A stretch of 64,000 nt of DNA from Harmothoe impar (GCA_947462335.1 OX381716.1:10488861-10552860); one strand, 5' to 3'. Shown: positions 1 to 30,945, counted from the stretch's first letter. Program-made: numbers and translations. Notes: a model not told the origin generated them from the sequence alone.

Positions 1-44
1 CTGCAGGGGTAAAACAGTATAGAAAATCAAACCAGCATGATCAT

Positions 45-270
45 TACCGTAAAACCTCGCATATAAGCCAGAGCTAGTACGTGAGTTAGATCGGCGTGTG
101 GCTTATAGAATCTGCCCAGAGACAGGGTGCGGCTTATACGCGAGTTTTTGCTATTATGGTACAGTACTAAAAGTCACCATAGCCAGATCTATGATGCAGC
201 TTATAGGATCGGCCCAAAGTCGGGGTGCGGGTTATACGCAAGTTAGGCTTATACGCAAGCTTTTACAGTA
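45..270. mobile_element. MITE with TACCGTAAAAC-type ends
   Basis: The left end taccgtaaaacctcgcatat and the right end ...gcaagcttttacagta are imperfect inverted repeats of about 25 bp. Internal copies of the end motif (cttatacgc) also occur. Related elements are at 1708-2131 and 9484-9590. Confidence 0.7.
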
Positions 271-1155
271 AACATATTTATGGGTGAAATAAACCCTGTT
301 TATGCAGGTTTTAGGCGCCAAAAAGTGTGCGGGTCATGGTCTGGTGACCACCGAGGGGGGTTGTGGGTAACCCCTGGGGTTGCTAGGCATCCATGTTTGT
401 TGTATCAACCGTTCACTCCTTGACAATTTCTTCGTCTTGGCCTATAATTAGCTCAGCTTAGGCCAAATATTATTGAAATGACTTGCCTTCTATGCTCATT
501 ATATACATTCATGTATGTTATCATGATATCTAGGTGTAATAATGGAGCCGTTAATTAATATTTATTTCAAATTAAAAAGATATACCTATTGAGAATTGCA
601 TATTTGCAGAAGACTTTTGCTACTTTTGTTACCAGGATAATATCTCCGGATAATTGACTATTATGTGGGAGTGATGGTACAGGTGACTTGCAGTATATGT
701 GTTATAAGCCAAGGAGACGGTAATTTACCAAGACACCATGCAGCCCTAGAAAATTACCATTGTCCAAGGCTTAAAACAAGTATGCAGCTAGTCATGCGCA
801 TCATAACTAACTTTCACTCACAGTAGGAGAGTGTGCTTAATGGACCGCATCAACATACAACCATGTATGTAAAATACAGTTAGGCCATTTCTTTTGTTCT
901 CTCAGCCAACTGTGGTGAAAGTGAAATTCTTATGTCTGTACCTGTATTTTTTTTCTATTTCTTTACATATACTAGAAGTGTTAAACATGTGGATAACATA
1001 GCCTAATATCATATGATAAGACCATCAAATATTGTTATCTAGGTCGGGGTGCTCGCGGCAGAAGGGTAATGCACTCGAGCTAGTTTTTGCCCGTAAGGGT
1101 AATAAGATCCAATAAATCTACGTCAAAAAAAAGAAAAGAAGCAGGCTAATGGGCA
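271..1155. other. No gene seen; possible retroposon tail at 1040-1136
   Basis: AT-rich DNA without a supported ORF. The stretch ggtcggggtgctcgcggcag ... aagatccaataaatctac then A-rich tract (1121-1138) looks like the 3' end of a LINE or SINE. A 35-codon open stretch on the minus strand (441-334) was considered as a last decarboxylase exon and not accepted. Confidence 0.35.
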
Positions 1156-1380
1156 AGGGAGTGGTCATTTTTGAACAACATGGGGGGGCAGTTGGTGGAT
1201 TCGGGGGGGGGGGGGACCGAAACCCTTTTTAGCGAAAAAGCCTGCGCGTTGCAATCGCTCAACGGGGTCGGCCATGCTCAATTTCAACTTGCCAGTCCCT
1301 TGGGGGGGACCAAAAATTCGACCCGCTCGGGCAAAAATCCACCAACCCCCCCCTGTTGTTAAAAAATGACCACTCCCTAA
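1156..1380. mobile_element. MITE, AGGGAGTGGTCA family, copy 1
   Basis: Ends agggagtggtcattttt and aaaaaatgaccactccct, with G-tract and C-tract next to the ends and an inner motif aaaagcctgcgc. It lies 19 bp past the TAG that ends the decarboxylase frame. Same family: 9034-9296, 12343-12380, 49478-49690, 63225-63558, and the start of one at 63984. Confidence 0.85.
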
Positions 1381-1398
1381 TAAGACCAGATGGATGAC

Positions 1399-20934
<19,536 letters not shown>

Positions 20935-21207
20935 CTTGGTGGCTGGAAAAAATAAAATGAAATAAATCTTTTACAATTTTGAAGAAATTTCCATATTTCC
21001 CCCCTTTTTTTCTCAATTGTCGAGTCTTCTGATCGGCCGGTTGGTATTTTCATGTGAAAAAAGAAAAGTAAAAAAAAAAAAGTCTGACCTACCGACCCTA
21101 CATTTTCTGAAACAAACCTTCTCTTTTTTTTTGGCCGAACACACTCTCGTCCCGCTTTGGGGTCTACGCATGGCTTCCTCAATGATCTGTTCACCATGGT
21201 ATAGAGT

Positions 21208-22071
21208 CCCAGTGGGCAAACTTTAGTTGATTCAATGTTGATTCAATGTGTGTAGCGACATGATATCAACAGTTGATACAGGGTTGTCATTTGGTTGATA
21301 TTGATGAGGTCATCAACATTGATCATTCATCAGTGATTCATCATTGATATGGCCATTGTGAATCAACAATGAATAAACATAATAAATGATGTGGATTAAC
21401 ATTGATTTGATATTGACTGCTGATAGATAATTTGAGAATAAGAATATATATATATGGTCATGTTTTCAACCTAAATGCAGTATTCTTATGTAGAGACATT
21501 CCGTGCAATTTATATAATTTCATTACAACATTCCCCCCCCCCCTCCCTGATTTCTCCCAACATTAATTGCTGCTTCTAGGTCCATCCAGGGCAGGGGTAC
21601 ATGAATGACCTCTGGTGATCACACTAAGAGGCATTCATATACATTTCAAACTGACCTGGTCATGGCTGAGGCTTTATCCATCATTCTTAGCAACATAAAG
21701 GGTGTCTTACTGAAACCATGCATTTATTCTTGTAATTTAATTCCAAATGTCAACCAAATGCACACACCATAGTTGTCAATGAAATGAACGAGATTTTGAT
21801 CAATTGCATATATTGATGAGAAAATTAGAGCTTACAATCAGGGAAGATAGTTTTGCTAAGGAGTAGGTTGTGGAGGCACCTAGTGGGTAAGGCGGGAAAC
21901 ACATGGGTTGATTCAAGGCTGATATCCAAACATTGCATCAATGTTGAAACAGGTGTTGGTTGACAATGTTGAAATAGTAACATTGCATCAATGTTGAAAA
22001 CATGTTGATCTACCCTGTAACCCTATATCAACCAGTTGTCAATGTTGAATCAAGGTTTTGTGCCCACTGGG
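21208..22071. mobile_element. Element with CCCAGTGGGCA ends, copy 1
   Basis: Ends cccagtgggcaaac and ttgtgcccactggg. The subterminal DNA repeats ttgattcaatgttgattcaa, and the core is AT-rich with no ORF. Same end family as 61677-61783. The CCCAGTGGGCAC ends recall a MITE family widespread in animals. Confidence 0.8.
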
Positions 22072-22146
22072 TTTGAGGGTGAGAAATCTTCACCAAAAAT
22101 GTTGTACCCAATGTTTGTAGCTGGAAGTACGACAACAATTAGTTGA

Positions 22147-22206
22147 CTGCATAAACTCTGCTGCCTCCATTTTTACTATGTTCTTCAGGTAGTCTGCTAT
22201 ATACCC
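22147..22206 (-). pseudogene. Permuted fragment of decarboxylase exon 1
   Basis: On the minus strand one frame reads GYIADYLKNI, then VK, then MEAAEFMQ. These are the C-terminal and N-terminal halves of exon 1 (IADYMENI and MEAAEFRQ) in swapped order and in frame. No splice donor like that of exon 1 is evident. It is best read as a relic of a tandem exon or gene duplication with the middle deleted. Confidence 0.55.
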
Positions 22207-22567
22207 AGGGGTAGACACTAACTTTTTCAGCCATGGGTCACCCGGGCCCATAGCTTCAGAACTCTACGGGCCCGCACATAAAACTGTGGGCCAACAATAA
22301 TTATGTCACTCTTTCTAAAGAGAAAGTCAGAAGTATCTCATTAAATCTTATCGAAACATAACCATGATGGCTGGTTTCCCATTAATTTTCTCTTTTCAAT
22401 GACATATGACATGGCTATGTACATATGGATACATTTCCCTAGCATTTTCTCCAACCATTCCTGTGGGCTACCCGGGCCCATGGGAAGGTAATTTCTTTGA
22501 AAATTATGGGCCCGCACCCAAAACTACGGGCCATTGGCTCCCGGGCCAGCGTGAGTGTCTACCCCTG
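22206..22567. mobile_element. MITE, CAGGGGTAGACACT ends
   Basis: Ends caggggtagacactaac and gagtgtctacccctg. Two copies of cacccgggcccat/ctacccgggcccat with gggcccgcac lie next to them. It abuts the permuted exon 1 fragment. Confidence 0.8.
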
Positions 22568-24240
22568 TATACCGCCCAAACAGAACTTGGGAATAGAACG
22601 TTTGCTACTGGGTAGAATCCGGGTAGGTCACAATGACACAAGCAAGACATGAGATATTCCAAGAGTTGTGAACATGTCCTTATTACAATCAGAACTTGAG
22701 AATTAAACCTACCCATGTTCTACCCATTTGCCGCCTCTTTGTTGTAGCTAAAGGTGAGAAATCGTAAATAAAATAAAGGGATGAAACCAACGGGTTAGTT
22801 TTGTGTATTGGTACGAGGAGAGACTATGCAGCTACTCCCCCTGGGGGGATGTTGGGAACTAGGCTAGTAGTAGTTTATCCAGCTAAACATAGGTGGCTCC
22901 CACATTGCCTGGCCTAAGTCTATGAGGTGCTGTTCCCACTGGCCCAAAATCACAGTCCATATATGGGCATGTGACGTCATTTACACGTGATCATCTATAA
23001 ATAGACTCTGTGATCACGTGACTCCTGCTAATCTCTAATCCCACTATAACATGTGCGAGTTGAGCCAGCAGAAAAGCAGCGAAACTCCAGCTTTTCAAAA
23101 TGGCGGGTCAGGCTGTATCGTACTCAGTATAGCGCAAAACCTGCCTATGTACTATGTATGACTCGTTAAACTAATTCAACAACTGCGTCGCTAAAAACAC
23201 TCTCACCTGAAACTCAGACAGTGCCTGAATCGCAGGTGAGAGTGGTTTTAGCGACGATGACGCTGACTTTTCTGAGTGTGTGTGCAGCTTGGGGGGGGGG
23301 GGGGGACACTTCGGCTCCATCTGGTGTCAAATGCATGGGTGACATTGTCCACTGATCTGTAATCTCTTCACTTAGCACACCTAAGTGTCATACCACTCTA
23401 ATTACTACCATATGTGACAAGCAGTCAATGCTACTCGCGCATCAAAATGACTTAACCCTTTGAGTCTGATACATTTTAGAGGAATGTCAATACATACAAA
23501 TAGGGAAATCTATGCTATTTGAGTTGACATTTGGTTGTCCATGAGGCCTAAAATTTGTCAAATATGAACTCTTTCTGCAAACTTTTGAGGGGGATTCTAC
23601 TGAACCTACAATTGAAAATAAATAAAATGATAATTGTGAATGTACCATGTTTGGACTGACTTGCATTTAGGAAAAATATGGATTTTTGCAAAATGAAGAC
23701 CAAAAAAAATTGCTTTCATACTCATAAGTTTTATACCGTGCAGCTACACAGAGGGTGGTTTATTCCATGTGGAGAAGCAAAGTTACTATGCTTAAGTACT
23801 AGAACAGCCGTTCTCCACACCCCCGTGGAGAAACGGATGCTCATTCTCCACAGCTCCATTCTCCACGGTATAGTTGTGAAACTAATCTTTAAATGCCGTT
23901 TTAAAATGGAATTGATCAACATTCACATGAAATAAACACAGAGATCCATTCAAATCAGTCTGAACTCCTTGTTTGTCCACTTGTTTGTCCACTTGTTTTT
24001 CCACTTGTGAGACCGTGGGTCTTATCACACTCGGCTCCGCCTCGTGTGACACGACCCAGGTCCCACTCGTGGAGAAACCTGTCATTCAGACAGATTATCG
24101 TGGACCTCTGTCTATGTCTACGGCTGGAGGAGGGCCCGTCCGGTCTGGGTTCATGCTGTGTGACCGTTGTCAGCCATCCTGAGAACAAGACACACAGCAC
24201 CATTGTAGTACCGGGCTGAGTCATGGTCAAAGGTGACTGA
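22568..24240. other. No gene supported; candidate promoter and short hairpins only
   Basis: Holds the CRE/TATA cluster at 22972-23020 and an imperfect hairpin at about 23184-23272 (gtcgctaaaaacactctcac / gtgagagtggttttagcgac) related to 27035-27141. A G-tract lies at 23289-23305 and a small inverted pair of ctccac/gtggag words at 23808-23870. ORFs here are short with no recognisable product. Confidence 0.5.
22972..23020. promoter_or_regulatory. Candidate promoter: CRE, two E-boxes, TATA
   Basis: A perfect CRE (TGACGTCA, 22972-22979), E-boxes CACGTG at 22984 and 23015, and CTATAAATAG (22995-23004) fall within 49 bp. The E-boxes are arms of an inverted repeat around the TATA. The TATA reads best on the plus strand, but the near-palindrome could serve the decarboxylase, whose first coding exon is 2.0 kb downstream on the minus strand. 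No transcript evidence is available. Confidence 0.35.
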
Positions 24241-25262
24241 TAACCTCTGTGCTCCACAACTTAGTCAGTAGTGACTGACAATTTAAAGGGGTGATATCGC
24301 CACTCACACTTAAAGTGGCACAAACACTGAGTCATGGACCTCAGAGTCACTGATAAGGCTACTCAATAAGAAGTGGTTTCTCATCACCAACGTCTGAGAA
24401 ATCTGACGAGGGAGGCTTTTTTTCTTTTTTTTTACTCGCAGGCCAAAATGTATAGGATAATTTACGTTTTTTGTGGCCAAAATTCACATTTAATTGGTTA
24501 AGAATTAATTGATCTATAAAAATGGAGAGAATGTAAGTTATTTTTATACCACTGCATAGCTGGCATTATTAGCTAAAATCTGATACCAAATATGACCAAT
24601 TTTGTCCAGTTTTTATCAGTTTTTTTCATCAGAATTTGGCAGAAAATAAATAAATGTTTTTCTCAAAACCTGATTTTTATGATGCTAGCGGTGATAGGAA
24701 ACAATTTTATTTTTTTGGGTGGCCTAACCTCTGTGCTCCAGAACTTAGTCAGTAGTGACTGACAATTTAAAGGGGTGATATCACCAACCACACTTGAAGT
24801 GGCATAATTACTGAGTCATGGACCTCAGAGTCACTGATAAGGCTACTCAATAAGAAGTGGTTTCTAATCAACAAGGTCTGTGTAATCTTTTATTTCTACT
24901 CACAGGCGAAAATGTATAGGAAAATTTTCATTTTTTGTGGCCAAAATTTACATTTTATTGCTTAAGAAGAGAATGTAAGTTGTTTTTATACCACTGCACT
25001 GCCGGCATTATTACCGTAGCTTAAATTTGATACCAAATATGACCAATTTTGTCCATTTCTATCAGCTTTTTCATCAACAGTTTGCAAAAAAAAAGATAAG
25101 ATTTTTCCTCAAAACCTGATGTTTATGGTGCGCTTGGTGATGAGAATCCATCTTATTTTTTTGAGTGGCCTAACCTCTGTGCTCCAGAACTTAGTCAGTA
25201 GTGACTGAGAATTTAAAGGGGTAATATCACCACCCATACTTTAAGTGGCATAATCACCTAGC
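24241..25262. repeat. Tandem triplication of a MITE-containing block
   Basis: Three starts of taacctctgtgctcca(g/c)aac at 24241, 24725 and 25171. Blocks 1 and 2 each carry ttagtcagtagtgactgaca, a piece of the caccactcacactt MITE, and one GGCCACTCAA MITE (24357-24724, 24841-25170). Block 3 is partial. Confidence 0.8.
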
Positions 25263-25338
25263 GTATCCCACTCACAATTCTAGTACTGTTCTAGTCTACT
25301 GTGTGGTTAAGTGTGAGTGGTGAGAATGCCCCTTTAAA
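25214..25338. mobile_element. MITE, AAAGGGG-CACCACTCACACTTAA family
   Basis: Ends aaaggggtaatatcaccacc and gtggtgagaatgccccttt. The core is cacaattctagtactgttct. Related copies lie at 8570-8660 and 30388-30480 and fragments at 11925 and 26181. Confidence 0.7.
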
Positions 25339-25513
25339 GTGGGTCGATCTGATGCCATTTCCGTTTACCGGCTGTTTTCTGGGCAGATACATTCTCTAGT
25401 TTGACCAGAGACCACTAGGAGTCCTTTGTCTCATATTGGAACAAGTAATATTAATTTGTCATAAAAAGATCAAATATATTGCCTCACAGGGGCAACAACC
25501 ATTGACCTTTGCA

Positions 25514-25824
25514 TACCCTCCAAACAGAACTCGGGAATTGAACGTTCATGACTGGGGAAAATCTGGGGAAGTCACCATAACATGAGAAAGGCATGAGATA
25601 TTCTCAAGAATTGTGAACATGTCCTATTCACAAAATGAACTCAGGAACTGAACGTTCACGACTTGGGCGAATGACACAAGTTAGAACTTGTTCAAAAAAC
25701 TTGTTCTAAAAACAAGAAATTCCCAGAAATGTGCCACATAACATTCACAAAACATTCAAAAATCTCCTAAGGATCACGACTCAAGAATGGGACAAGTTCC
25801 ACTTGAGATTTTGTTCGGAGGGTA
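25514..25824. mobile_element. MITE, TACCCTGCAAAC family, copy 3 (inverted)
   Basis: Starts taccctccaaacagaactcg and ends gagattttgttcggagggta. Reverse orientation relative to 10190-10498. Confidence 0.78.
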
Positions 25825-26504
25825 TGAAGGCATGTATTCTACCACTGTGTTATGGAGTCAATTTAACTTTTTTTTATTTCAATAGACATAAACCTTAGAC
25901 CGGGACCATATGTTCATAATAGATTATCTAAATAAAGAACATTAAAACCTATATTCTGAGAGAGTTATTTAGTTACTTTTAAATACCATTGTACGTAGGT
26001 ATGTGGCAAAAACTGTTTACTCCCATCATATGAGACAATTAACTTAAAGCTTGAATGGCTCAGAAAAGAGCTTGGGATCCCCATATTTTTTCAGGATCTT
26101 TAGAAAGTGTATGCTATTACGGTCTTATCACAAGAACCTGATGACAATCTAGCTACTTTTACTGGTCAAGAGATCGAGCCACCTTAACCACATAGTAGGC
26201 TTAAACAGTACTATAGAAATGTTAATGGGACAAGGGATTAGGCCGCTTCAAGTCAGAAGTGACTTGGAGTCCATTTCCTAGCATATTGTAATAATTGATC
26301 CGTGGTGCATATACCTAGGGATCACAGTCACGTGTTTTTATGCCCACCGCAAACGAGCCTTATCTGCACACAAACCATATACTTTTAATGACAAATATAG
26401 ATATGAAGACATTTATTGTTAAAGCTTATCATTTTTGACCTCAGAGTTCAATAACTACGGGGAAACCCACCCTTCTTTGATATTTCATCAACAATGAATG
26501 CATG

Positions 26505-26714
26505 TTCAATGGTGAGGTGTATTTTTTGAGTTTTACTCGTGCAATTAACAAGAAATTTCACAAGTAAACTGAAGAACTGTATTTTACAAGTTTAACTTCA
26601 AGAAATGACAGGATATGTGAAAAAAAGAAAAATGTTCAAAAACCATTCTGAAAACGTTTCAGAAGTTTTGACACGAGAATGGCACGAGTTCCACTTGAGA
26701 GTTTGTGTGCAGGG
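26505..26714. mobile_element. Nonautonomous element, 'catgttcaatggtgaggtg' family
   Basis: Shares catgttcaatggtgaggtgt and cgagaatggcacgagttcc with 12028-12255 and 17093-17386. Ends gagagtttgtgtgcagggg. Confidence 0.6.
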
Positions 26715-27034
26715 GTATCTAAAGTAGGGATTATTCTCAAAATAAGGTAAGTTTAAGGGATTGGTTTAGATAATTACTCCTTTGCTAGAAAAGAATATCC
26801 TTACTTTAACAACATGCCCCTATTTGAAACCAAAGGACTGAGCGGTGAATCAGTGTTAGCTGTAGCTCAAATTCTAGTTGTATGTGTTAACTGGATGTAA
26901 CCTTGGTAAAAACTTTTTTTTTTAAATCATTCTATGTATTGCTGAGTTTAAGCCACTTCCAGTGAGTGCTATACTGCCTGTCTGTCTGTGCTATGTCATA
27001 CATTACACCGGGTCACAGATTGCACCCGCACACA

Positions 27035-27141
27035 CAGAAAAGTGAGAGTCATTGTCGCTAAAACTACCCTCACCTGAGGGTCAGGCACTGCCATACCCTC
27101 AGGTGAGGGTAGTTTTAGCGACAATGACTCTCACTTTTCTG
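27035..27141. repeat. Perfect hairpin, 47-bp arms, 13-nt loop
   Basis: The left arm 27035-27081 begins cagaaaagtgagagtcattg. The right arm 27095-27141 is its exact reverse complement, with loop caggcactgccat. It is flanked by ggtcatagatagcacccggt words shared with the foldback family at 16416-16750. Confidence 0.93.
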
Positions 27142-27257
27142 AGGGTGCGGTCATAGATAGCACCCGGTCATAGACCTTCACATTGGCCCAAACTCATAAG
27201 CCATATATGATACACTATAAAAGGGTTAACCTAAACCAGTTTACTGTAAATCTGCAG

Positions 27258-27443
27258 TACACTCTAAGAACAGTGTGTTACGTTTACACACTTATCTGAA
27301 GCCACTTTTAACACAGATTCTGGTGTAACACACTGCACACTACATGCTCTTTGCCAAAGGTGTGTTGGTTTCAAAGGTGTGTTGCAAATATGTGCGTGTA
27401 AATCTATACGCATGTTCCCGCAACACACTGTTCTTAGAGTGTA
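27258..27443. mobile_element. MITE, TACACTCTAAGAACAGTGTGTT ends
   Basis: Left tacactctaagaacagtgtg and right cacactgttcttagagtgta are perfect inverted repeats. The interior is rich in gtgttac words. Related shorter element at 27794-27940. Confidence 0.88.
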
Positions 27444-27470
27444 GATTCTACTGCCCCTGTGCACTGACTA

Positions 27471-27613
27471 AGGGCCATAACCCATTAGCCGATTTGGATG
27501 CATTATCGGTCGATACACCCTCAACAAACAGGCCAATTGTAGTACTTTGCAGTATACTTTTGTGGATGTATCAGCCGATAATACATCCAAATCGGCTAAT
27601 TGGTTTTGGCCCT
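27471..27613. mobile_element. MITE, AGGGCCATAACCCATTAGCC ends
   Basis: Left agggccataacccattagcc then gatttggatgcattatcgg; right ccgataatacatccaaatcg then gctaattggttttggccct. Long inverted arms of about 50 bp. Confidence 0.85.
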
Positions 27614-27652
27614 AAAGCAGTGTAAATATAGAATTTCGGCTGAGGATTAAAC

Positions 27653-27795
27653 GCCCCAGTGAACAAAAAACGTTATACAACATTGTTATAACGTTATATA
27701 ACGTTCTCTAATGCTACTTGCTATGGCAAAACGTTATAAAACGTTTATAACGTTGGTTTGACGTAAAATGACGTGTTTTTTTTGTTAGCTGGGGC
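27653..27795. mobile_element. MITE, GCCCCAGTGAACAAAAAACGT ends
   Basis: Left gccccagtgaacaaaaaacg and right gttttttttgttagctggggc. The inside is dense in aacgtta words. Three different MITEs follow one another between 27258 and 27795. Confidence 0.8.
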
Positions 27796-27940
27796 ACTCT
27801 ATAATATGTTTGTTACGTTTACACGTTGCTCTGTAACACACTGCAGACTTGCCAAAATGTGCTGATAAAAAAATGTTGTTGACAAAAAGTGAATTACTCT
27901 TTAAATGCATGTTATCGCGACACACAGATTTTAGAGTGCA
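27794..27940. mobile_element. MITE, GCACTCTA..TAGAGTGC ends
   Basis: Left gcactctataatatgtttgt and right gacacacagattttagagtg-like end. Diverged relative of 27258-27443. Confidence 0.55.
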
Positions 27941-28010
27941 GGTAACCTAATCTACATGTATAGTCATGTTTTATGTTCAGGAAACAACCACCATCCAATT
28001 AATACATAAA

Positions 28011-28310
28011 CAGTCTGGGATTCTACTAGCCACTCGCCAAATCGCCAATGGCGAATCAAAGTTCATTTTGGCTAATGCTATCCATTGAAAATTCGCAAAT
28101 TGGCTAACTGTGGTTGCTGGACTGTATGTGCTCCTGACTTTAATCAATCAAATATTTCATTAAATTTTAGTGTTAAATGTTGTGAACAAATGTGAGTACA
28201 TTTCACAATATACATCTTTGGCTAATTGGTAGACAATTTGGTGAATCAAAATAGAAACAAATTCGCCAAATTGGCTAATGGAAAATGAGTCCTAGCGGAA
28301 TCCCAGACAG
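28011..28310. mobile_element. MITE, AGTCTGGGATTC ends
   Basis: Left agtctgggattctactagcc and right ctagcggaatcccagac. Words tcgccaaat and ggctaat are repeated in both arms. Confidence 0.75.
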
Positions 28311-28367
28311 TCTTATAGGAGTCCATAATATGTCTGTTTCAGATGAGTTTATAAGTGGTGTATACAT

Positions 28368-29520
28368 GTATATGGGGGTCGACCCCTAAAATGGACATGG
28401 CGACATGGCCATTTCTTATAATCGACATGGCGACATGGTCATTTCTTAAAATCGACATGCGACATGGCAACCTAAGTGACATGTGACATGGCCATTTCTT
28501 AAAATCGACATGTGACATGGCAGGTTAAGCGACATAGCGACATGGGAAAGGTGGTCTGAGGATTAGAACCAGGGTAAGAAACATCAATAGATTACTAATG
28601 GACGCATTTGGCTTCTAGATTTTCAAAATTCTGCAGGGGGGTCAAAAGTAAGCCTATGTTAATCAAATACATTAGTGACACTAGCGACATGGCTTATTTC
28701 TTAGTGACATGGGACATCAGCTTTTCTTAAAATCGACATGCGACATGGGGACCCCCCCCCCCCATCTATACCCCCATGTATTATCAGTAAATCCAGCAGG
28801 GTACAAAGTATGGTTCGTGGATTCATCATGGTTTAGCTACAATTTTATATCTTTTTTGGTGACCACAGCTTTCTTTTAACCACAGTTTTCTCCCTGTTAA
28901 AGGGAATCTCTACTTAAAATGCATAACCTACAATTGTGAGCATAAAGGAAAAGCCTTGGTATAACGGGAAAACATGTGCTACTGCAAAGCCTACACAACA
29001 TTCTAGTTTAACTGTTGGAAATATCTCCCCACCTCCTTAATTTTCTTATAGGAGCGGCCATTTAGACCATTTTTCAATTGAATAACCTAAAAGAAAAATG
29101 TTGATGCAGCTATTTTAAACATATGCGGGTGCTGGGGGAACCTCCAGGGAGGCCGGGAAACCTCCAGGGAGGCCGGTTACTCAAGATGTTGATGGTCTAG
29201 AGGCAGTGTGGGGCATCTTCATAAAGACCTGAAATTAACAGCATGTGAAGATACTTATGATGATGGGGGGTCTAGATGGGGGGTCCCCATGTCGCCTGTC
29301 GATTTAAAGAAATCCTCATGTCATTTGTCAGTATCTTTGTATTTCTCCTGTCATTTGTCACTAGGCTCCATGTCGCCTGTCGATTTTAAGAAAAGGCCAT
29401 GTCCCTTGTCAATATCTTTTAATTTCTCCTGTCATTTGTCACTAGGCCCCATGTCGTCTGTCGATTTTAAGAAAAGGCCATGTCGCCCTGTCGATTTTAG
29501 GGGTCTACACCCATATGATG
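28368..29520. mobile_element. Foldback element with CGACATGGCGACATGG subrepeats
   Basis: Left arm (28376-28760) repeats gacatggcgacatggccatt and tcttaaaatcgacatg. Right arm (29272-29512) carries the inverse (ccatgtcgcctgtcgatttt, gaaaaggccatgtc). Outer ends gacccctaaaatggacatgg and tgtcgattttaggggtctac match. The middle (28785-29260) is unique. It could also be two adjacent elements of one family. Confidence 0.6.
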
Positions 29521-30931
29521 AACAACACCCCAATATAGGTGAACCTAGATGAACCTTAATTTCTCATATATATATATATATATATATATGTGTTGTCCTG
29601 TAAAGTTTACCAAATATTCATGGCTCTGCTACATAGGGAAAAAATGCCTGCACAGGAAACTGGCACCCCCCCCCCCCCCTCCATCATCACCGCTGAAGTC
29701 ATAGTTTTAAAACAGCATCCTAACATTGATCATACATTAATAAATGACATTAAAGTCACAAGGTCAAATTAGCTATGAGTGCATAGTGGCACTTCAAAAA
29801 ATTGTCCAATCACAGTATTAGCACTAGCGCTACCGTGAGTGCGGCAGGTGTTTATGCAAGTCCCTACTATGTATATAACGGGATAAAAGCAGACACCTAC
29901 CTTGAGTTTCAAATCCGCCTCTTCAGTTCTGTTCACTCCTTGGCGACTTCAAACTACGTTTTCAATCCTGAGAAATGTTTCAAATCTATCAACCTCTCTT
30001 CAATCCTGAGAATCTTTAGATGCAAGGAAATCTCTTTCAATCCTGAGAAATCGCCAGAGTTATATATGTAGGCTTTGTGGAGGGCCGTTTGTGCAGAGAT
30101 TTATGCGGTAATTAATGCGGTAATTATGTGCGGTAGTTATGTGCGGTAAGAGAGTGTAGAATCACTGGTTGTTGTTGTCTTTTTCTGTCCCTCTGAAACA
30201 CTCATAAACCAAGCACATAAGGCTATCTGCGGCACAGGAACGCGCAGTTTCCCGCGCTTTTCTGCCTGATGACGACAGACGCTGGGTAAATGTCGTCTGC
30301 ATAGAGAAACGTCTCACAGACCTGCTTCACCTACGGCCAACTGCGTCCATCAAATGGGCACTTACTCACTGGAGCTCTTTATACTTAAAGTGGCACAATC
30401 ACCGAGCTTATCCCACTCACAACTCTAGTACTGTTCTAGTCTACTATGTGGTTAAGTGTGAGTGGTGAGAATGACCCTTTCGAAGAATCTCCCTGTCGTC
30501 TGCTTTGTAACTTGATATTAAGTTTGAATCTGTGGCTCCTATAATAGTTGTGTCTGCAAACTTTGTTCAGTTGTTGGTATCCTAAGTTGCTGTTCAGGAT
30601 AGGAAATAGTAAGTATAGTATAGTAGAGATATACTAAGGTGTAGAAGTAGTGGGGCCAGGTACTTAGCTATGGGCAGATTAACATTGGTGTCAATGTGTC
30701 TCTGGTGCTGGTAGATTGCTGTAGATACGTACAATGCACTGGGTGGGTGTATGCTGGTCAATACAACCTCCAACTACCAAACCCACGAGTGCAGCCAGCC
30801 TCTGTGAAAAGTCCCCTGAGATCATAGATTGATCTGAGCAGACTTTGGTGGTGTTAGTACTTATAGTCTACTTGGTTATGGTACGGGACTTGTGATTGGT
30901 CGGCTGGGAGGTGCTGCTGGTTCCCGTGGGC

Positions 30932-30945
30932 GCCACAGGTGGCGC
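30932..30945 (+). promoter_or_regulatory. CTCF-like site 1
   Basis: gccacaggtggcgc matches the last ten positions (YAGRKGGCRS) of the CTCF core consensus. Confidence 0.3.

Noticed and set aside
334..441. Minus-strand open stretch after an AG, as the missing last decarboxylase exon
   Set aside because: No polypyrimidine tract and no similarity to the family's C-terminal helix.
21013..21226. Short ORFs on both strands next to exon 1
   Set aside because: AT/poly-A-rich, no match to any family recognised, and they disagree with the splice acceptor before exon 1.
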